Source: Sphingomonadales bacterium
Lineage (GTDB): Bacteria; Pseudomonadota; Alphaproteobacteria; Rhodobacterales; Rhodobacteraceae
DNA: 33,012 bases
Direction of reading: 5' to 3'
Assembly: GCA_014763785.1 (NCBI GenBank)
Contig: JACXUS010000007.1
Span: 1 to 33,012 of the forward strand
The translations under genes and the position numbers were made by a program. The notes under the pieces were generated by a model. That model did no database searches. It was not told the DNA's origin and saw only the letters and a program-made list of their open reading frames with translations. Shown here piece after piece: positions 31,208 through 33,012 of this stretch; positions within the stretch are counted from its first letter, which is position 1; every line of letters begins with the position of its first letter.

Positions 31208-32473
31208 TTATTTGGGCTTGGTAAATCCGCGGCCCGTGCCGATGGCCTGCGCGCCAAATCGTGCGCGGATCGCATCGACCGCGCGTTCGGCCCCGGCGCG
31301 GCGCCCGGCCTGCGGGTCCAGCAGATCGCCCACCGGATCGCGCCCGTCCGATTGCGTCAGGTCGGTATAGCCGACCCCGATCAGCCGGAACGGCCCGCGC
31401 TCGGGCAGGGCGGCGAGCATCCGCTGCCCCTCGCGAAAGAGCGTGTCCGCCAGCTGGCTCGGCTCCTCCAGCCGGTGTTGCCGCGAGAGCGCCGAGAAAT
31501 CCGCGCGCCGCAGCTTCAGCACCACGGTGCGCCCCATCAGCCCCTTGGCCTTCATCCGCGCGGCCGATTTCTCGGCCATCGTCCAGAGCCAGCGATCCAG
31601 CGCCTCGGGCTCGGCGATGTCCTTGTCGAAGGTGGTTTCGTTGCTGACCGATTTCATCGGCTCGTTCGGGGTGACGCGGCGGGCATCCTCGCCCCGCGCC
31701 AGATGCCACAGGCGCGCCCCCGAGGGGCCAAAGCGGCGGATCATCTCCTCGCGCGCAAGCCGCCGGATATCGGCGAGCGTCCGCAGCCCCGCGCGCCCCA
31801 GTTCCGCCCGCGTCGCGGCGCCAACCCCCCACAGGATCGTCACCGGCTGATCGCGCAGGAAGGCATCCGTATCGGCCCGGCCGATCACCGAAAACCCCCG
31901 CGGCTTGTCGAGGTCCGAGGCGATCTTGGCCAGAAACTTGTTATGCGACAGCCCGACCGAGACGGTGACGCCGACCTGCTCCTCGATCTCGCGCGCCAGC
32001 CGCGCCATCTGCACCGCGGGCGGCGCGTGATGCAGCCGCGCGGTGCCGGTCAGATCCAGAAACGCCTCGTCAAGGCTGAGCGGCTCGACCAGCGGCGTCA
32101 GCGCCTGCATCCGGCCCCGGATCTCGCGCGAGACGGCGGCGTAATGGTCCATCCGCGGGCGGATCACCACGGCCTCGGGGCAGAGCTTCATCGCCTGAAA
32201 CATCGGCATCGCCGAGCGCACGCCCGAGATGCGCGCGACATAGCAACAGGTGGACACCACCCCGCGCGTGCCGCCGCCGATGATCACCGGCTTGGACGCC
32301 AGCGCCGGATCGTCGCGCTTCTCGACCGAGGCATAGAAGCTGTCGCAATCCAGATGCGCGATGCTCAGATCGAACAGCTCGGGATGCGCCAGCACGCGCG
32401 GGCGCCCACAGCGCGGGCAGCGCGGCGGGGCATGGTCGAAACTCGCAAGACAATCGCGGCAGAGGGCGGGCAT
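31208..32473 (-). CDS. dinB: DNA polymerase IV with N-terminal zinc knuckle
   Basis: 421-residue Y-family translesion polymerase. The palm carries the metal-binding Asp42 (HLDCDSFYASVE) and Asp135-Glu136 (LSLDEAFLDL); fingers, thumb with helix-hairpin-helix (ILWGVGAATRAELGRAGL) and little finger follow. An extra N-terminal stretch of about 35 residues has four cysteines (5, 8, 19, 22; CRDC and CPRC) as in a zinc ribbon. I see no obvious beta-clamp QxxLF-type motif at the C-terminus (ends GRGFTKPK). No SOS box is evident in the 79-base divergent spacer. Confidence 0.93.
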   Translation of the reverse strand: MPALCRDCLASFDHAPPRCPRCGRPRVLAHPELFDLSIAHLDCDSFYASVEKRDDPALASKPVIIGGGTRGVVSTCCYVARISGVRSAMPMFQAMKLCPEAVVIRPRMDHYAAVSREIRGRMQALTPLVEPLSLDEAFLDLTGTARLHHAPPAVQMARLAREIEEQVGVTVSVGLSHNKFLAKIASDLDKPRGFSVIGRADTDAFLRDQPVTILWGVGAATRAELGRAGLRTLADIRRLAREEMIRRFGPSGARLWHLARGEDARRVTPNEPMKSVSNETTFDKDIAEPEALDRWLWTMAEKSAARMKAKGLMGRTVVLKLRRADFSALSRQHRLEEPSQLADTLFREGQRMLAALPERGPFRLIGVGYTDLTQSDGRDPVGDLLDPQAGRRAGAERAVDAIRARFGAQAIGTGRGFTKPK

Positions 32474-32552
32474 GATCGCGATGATACCGCGGCGCGGGCG
32501 GCGCGCGAAAGCCCCTCTGGTGCGGCCCCGCCCCGCATGCTAGCCCGTCGCC

Positions 32553-33012
32553 ATGCTTGCGATCTTTCTCAAGGTGCTGCCCTTCTTCGGCCTGATCGGG
32601 CTTGGCTGGTTCGCCGGTCGGACCCGGGTTTTCCCGGCCGAGGCGACCGCGTGGCTGACGAAATTCGTCTTCTACTTCGCGCTGTCTGCGATGCTGTTTC
32701 GGTTCACCGCGACGCTGGATCTGGGGGCGCTGTTCGATCCGGCCTTCGTCGCGGCCTATCTGATCGGCTCGGGCGTGGTCTGGGCTCTGGGCTTTGCCAT
32801 CGCCCGCGCGCGTGGCCGACCGCTGGCCGAGGCCGCGATGGAGGCCCATACCGCGATGACCGGCAATACCGGCTTTCTGGGCGTGCCGATGCTGGTCGTG
32901 CTGCTGGGCGAGCGGGCCGTGGGTCCGGTGCTAATGGTGCTGGCGATCGACATGGTGGTGTTTTCCGCGCTGATCACCGGGCTGATCACGGCGGCGCGGC
33001 AGGGGCGGGTGG
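32553..33012 (+). CDS. AEC-family transporter, 5' part only
   Basis: The first 153 codons of a membrane protein cut by the window edge. Its helices include IFLKVLPFFGLIGLGWFAGR, WLTKFVFYFALSAMLFRF and, after a cytoplasmic loop, MTGNTGFLGVPMLVVLLGERAVGPVLMVLAIDMVVFSALITGLI. The last, with TGNTGFLGVP, is the hallmark of the auxin efflux carrier (AEC) family, also annotated as malonate or organic-acid transporters. Start chosen at 32553 by similarity; no clear Shine-Dalgarno is seen (CCCGTCGCC). Divergent from dinB. Confidence 0.85.
   Translation, partial: MLAIFLKVLPFFGLIGLGWFAGRTRVFPAEATAWLTKFVFYFALSAMLFRFTATLDLGALFDPAFVAAYLIGSGVVWALGFAIARARGRPLAEAAMEAHTAMTGNTGFLGVPMLVVLLGERAVGPVLMVLAIDMVVFSALITGLITAARQGRV

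Noticed and set aside
1-33012. CRISPR arrays, IS elements, phage genes or toxin-antitoxin pairs
   Set aside because: No regularly spaced repeats, transposase, integrase or paired small toxin/antitoxin frames were found on either strand.

Overview
The window is high-GC chromosomal DNA from an alphaproteobacterium, most likely of the Rhodobacteraceae/Paracoccaceae. This rests on codon use, a 41-residue L36 protein of the alphaproteobacterial type, a TRAP transporter, an intergenic inverted repeat of a kind I associate with this order, and the families seen. I see no IS element, phage gene, integrase or CRISPR array. Species assignment is not possible from the sequence alone.

Left part (1-6692): a dimethylglycine/sarcosine dehydrogenase-like flavoprotein on the + strand. 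Then come - strand genes for a GH25 lysozyme-like lipoprotein, an EF-hand protein, an AhpD-like protein, a small lipoprotein and NikR, and divergently a periplasmic nickel-transport accessory protein (NikK type). The nikR-nikK intergenic region carries an exact GTATGA-N16-TCATAC operator. This NikR keeps the DNA-contact residues but has lost all four nickel ligands of the E. coli protein. The nickel transporter itself is missing: directly after nikK only about the first 19 codons of nikM survive.

Middle part (6812-14183): a tightly packed run of an FAD monooxygenase, a luciferase-like flavin monooxygenase, an acyl-CoA dehydrogenase and an Sfp-type phosphopantetheinyl transferase. A regulator with about seven membrane helices and a C-terminal AraC domain follows. 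This looks like a tailoring/activation module for carrier-protein chemistry, but no carrier protein or synthetase is in the window. It is followed by an exported protein of unknown function and two small membrane proteins (DUF3817, DUF454).

Right-centre (14249-29335): a nearly complete aromatic catabolic cluster. In order it has a CoA ligase (interrupted by two in-frame TAG codons), a DctPQM TRAP transporter, a C-C hydrolase, a LigAB-type extradiol dioxygenase, a Rieske ferredoxin, ring-hydroxylating oxygenase alpha and beta, a cis-diol dehydrogenase, a nitronate-monooxygenase-family flavoprotein, and the lower meta-cleavage enzymes (hydratase, acylating acetaldehyde dehydrogenase, aldolase). 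A convergent TetR regulator comes next, then a divergent ferredoxin reductase that completes the four-component oxygenase. Inferred flow: TRAP uptake, dihydroxylation, rearomatisation, ring cleavage, hydrolysis, then pyruvate plus acetyl-CoA. Four related inverted repeats (CAATAC-N6-GTATTG and variants) lie at the cluster promoter, in the ligase, at the start of dctP and between tetR and the reductase. They are the best candidate operators for the TetR protein. The substrate cannot be read from the sequence.

Right end (29399-33012): ordinary backbone. It holds a bidirectional terminator, rpmJ, tRNA-Val(GAC), an N-formylglutamate amidohydrolase-family protein, a stand-alone CZB-domain protein, DNA polymerase IV with an N-terminal four-cysteine zinc knuckle, and the start of an AEC-family transporter cut by the window edge.
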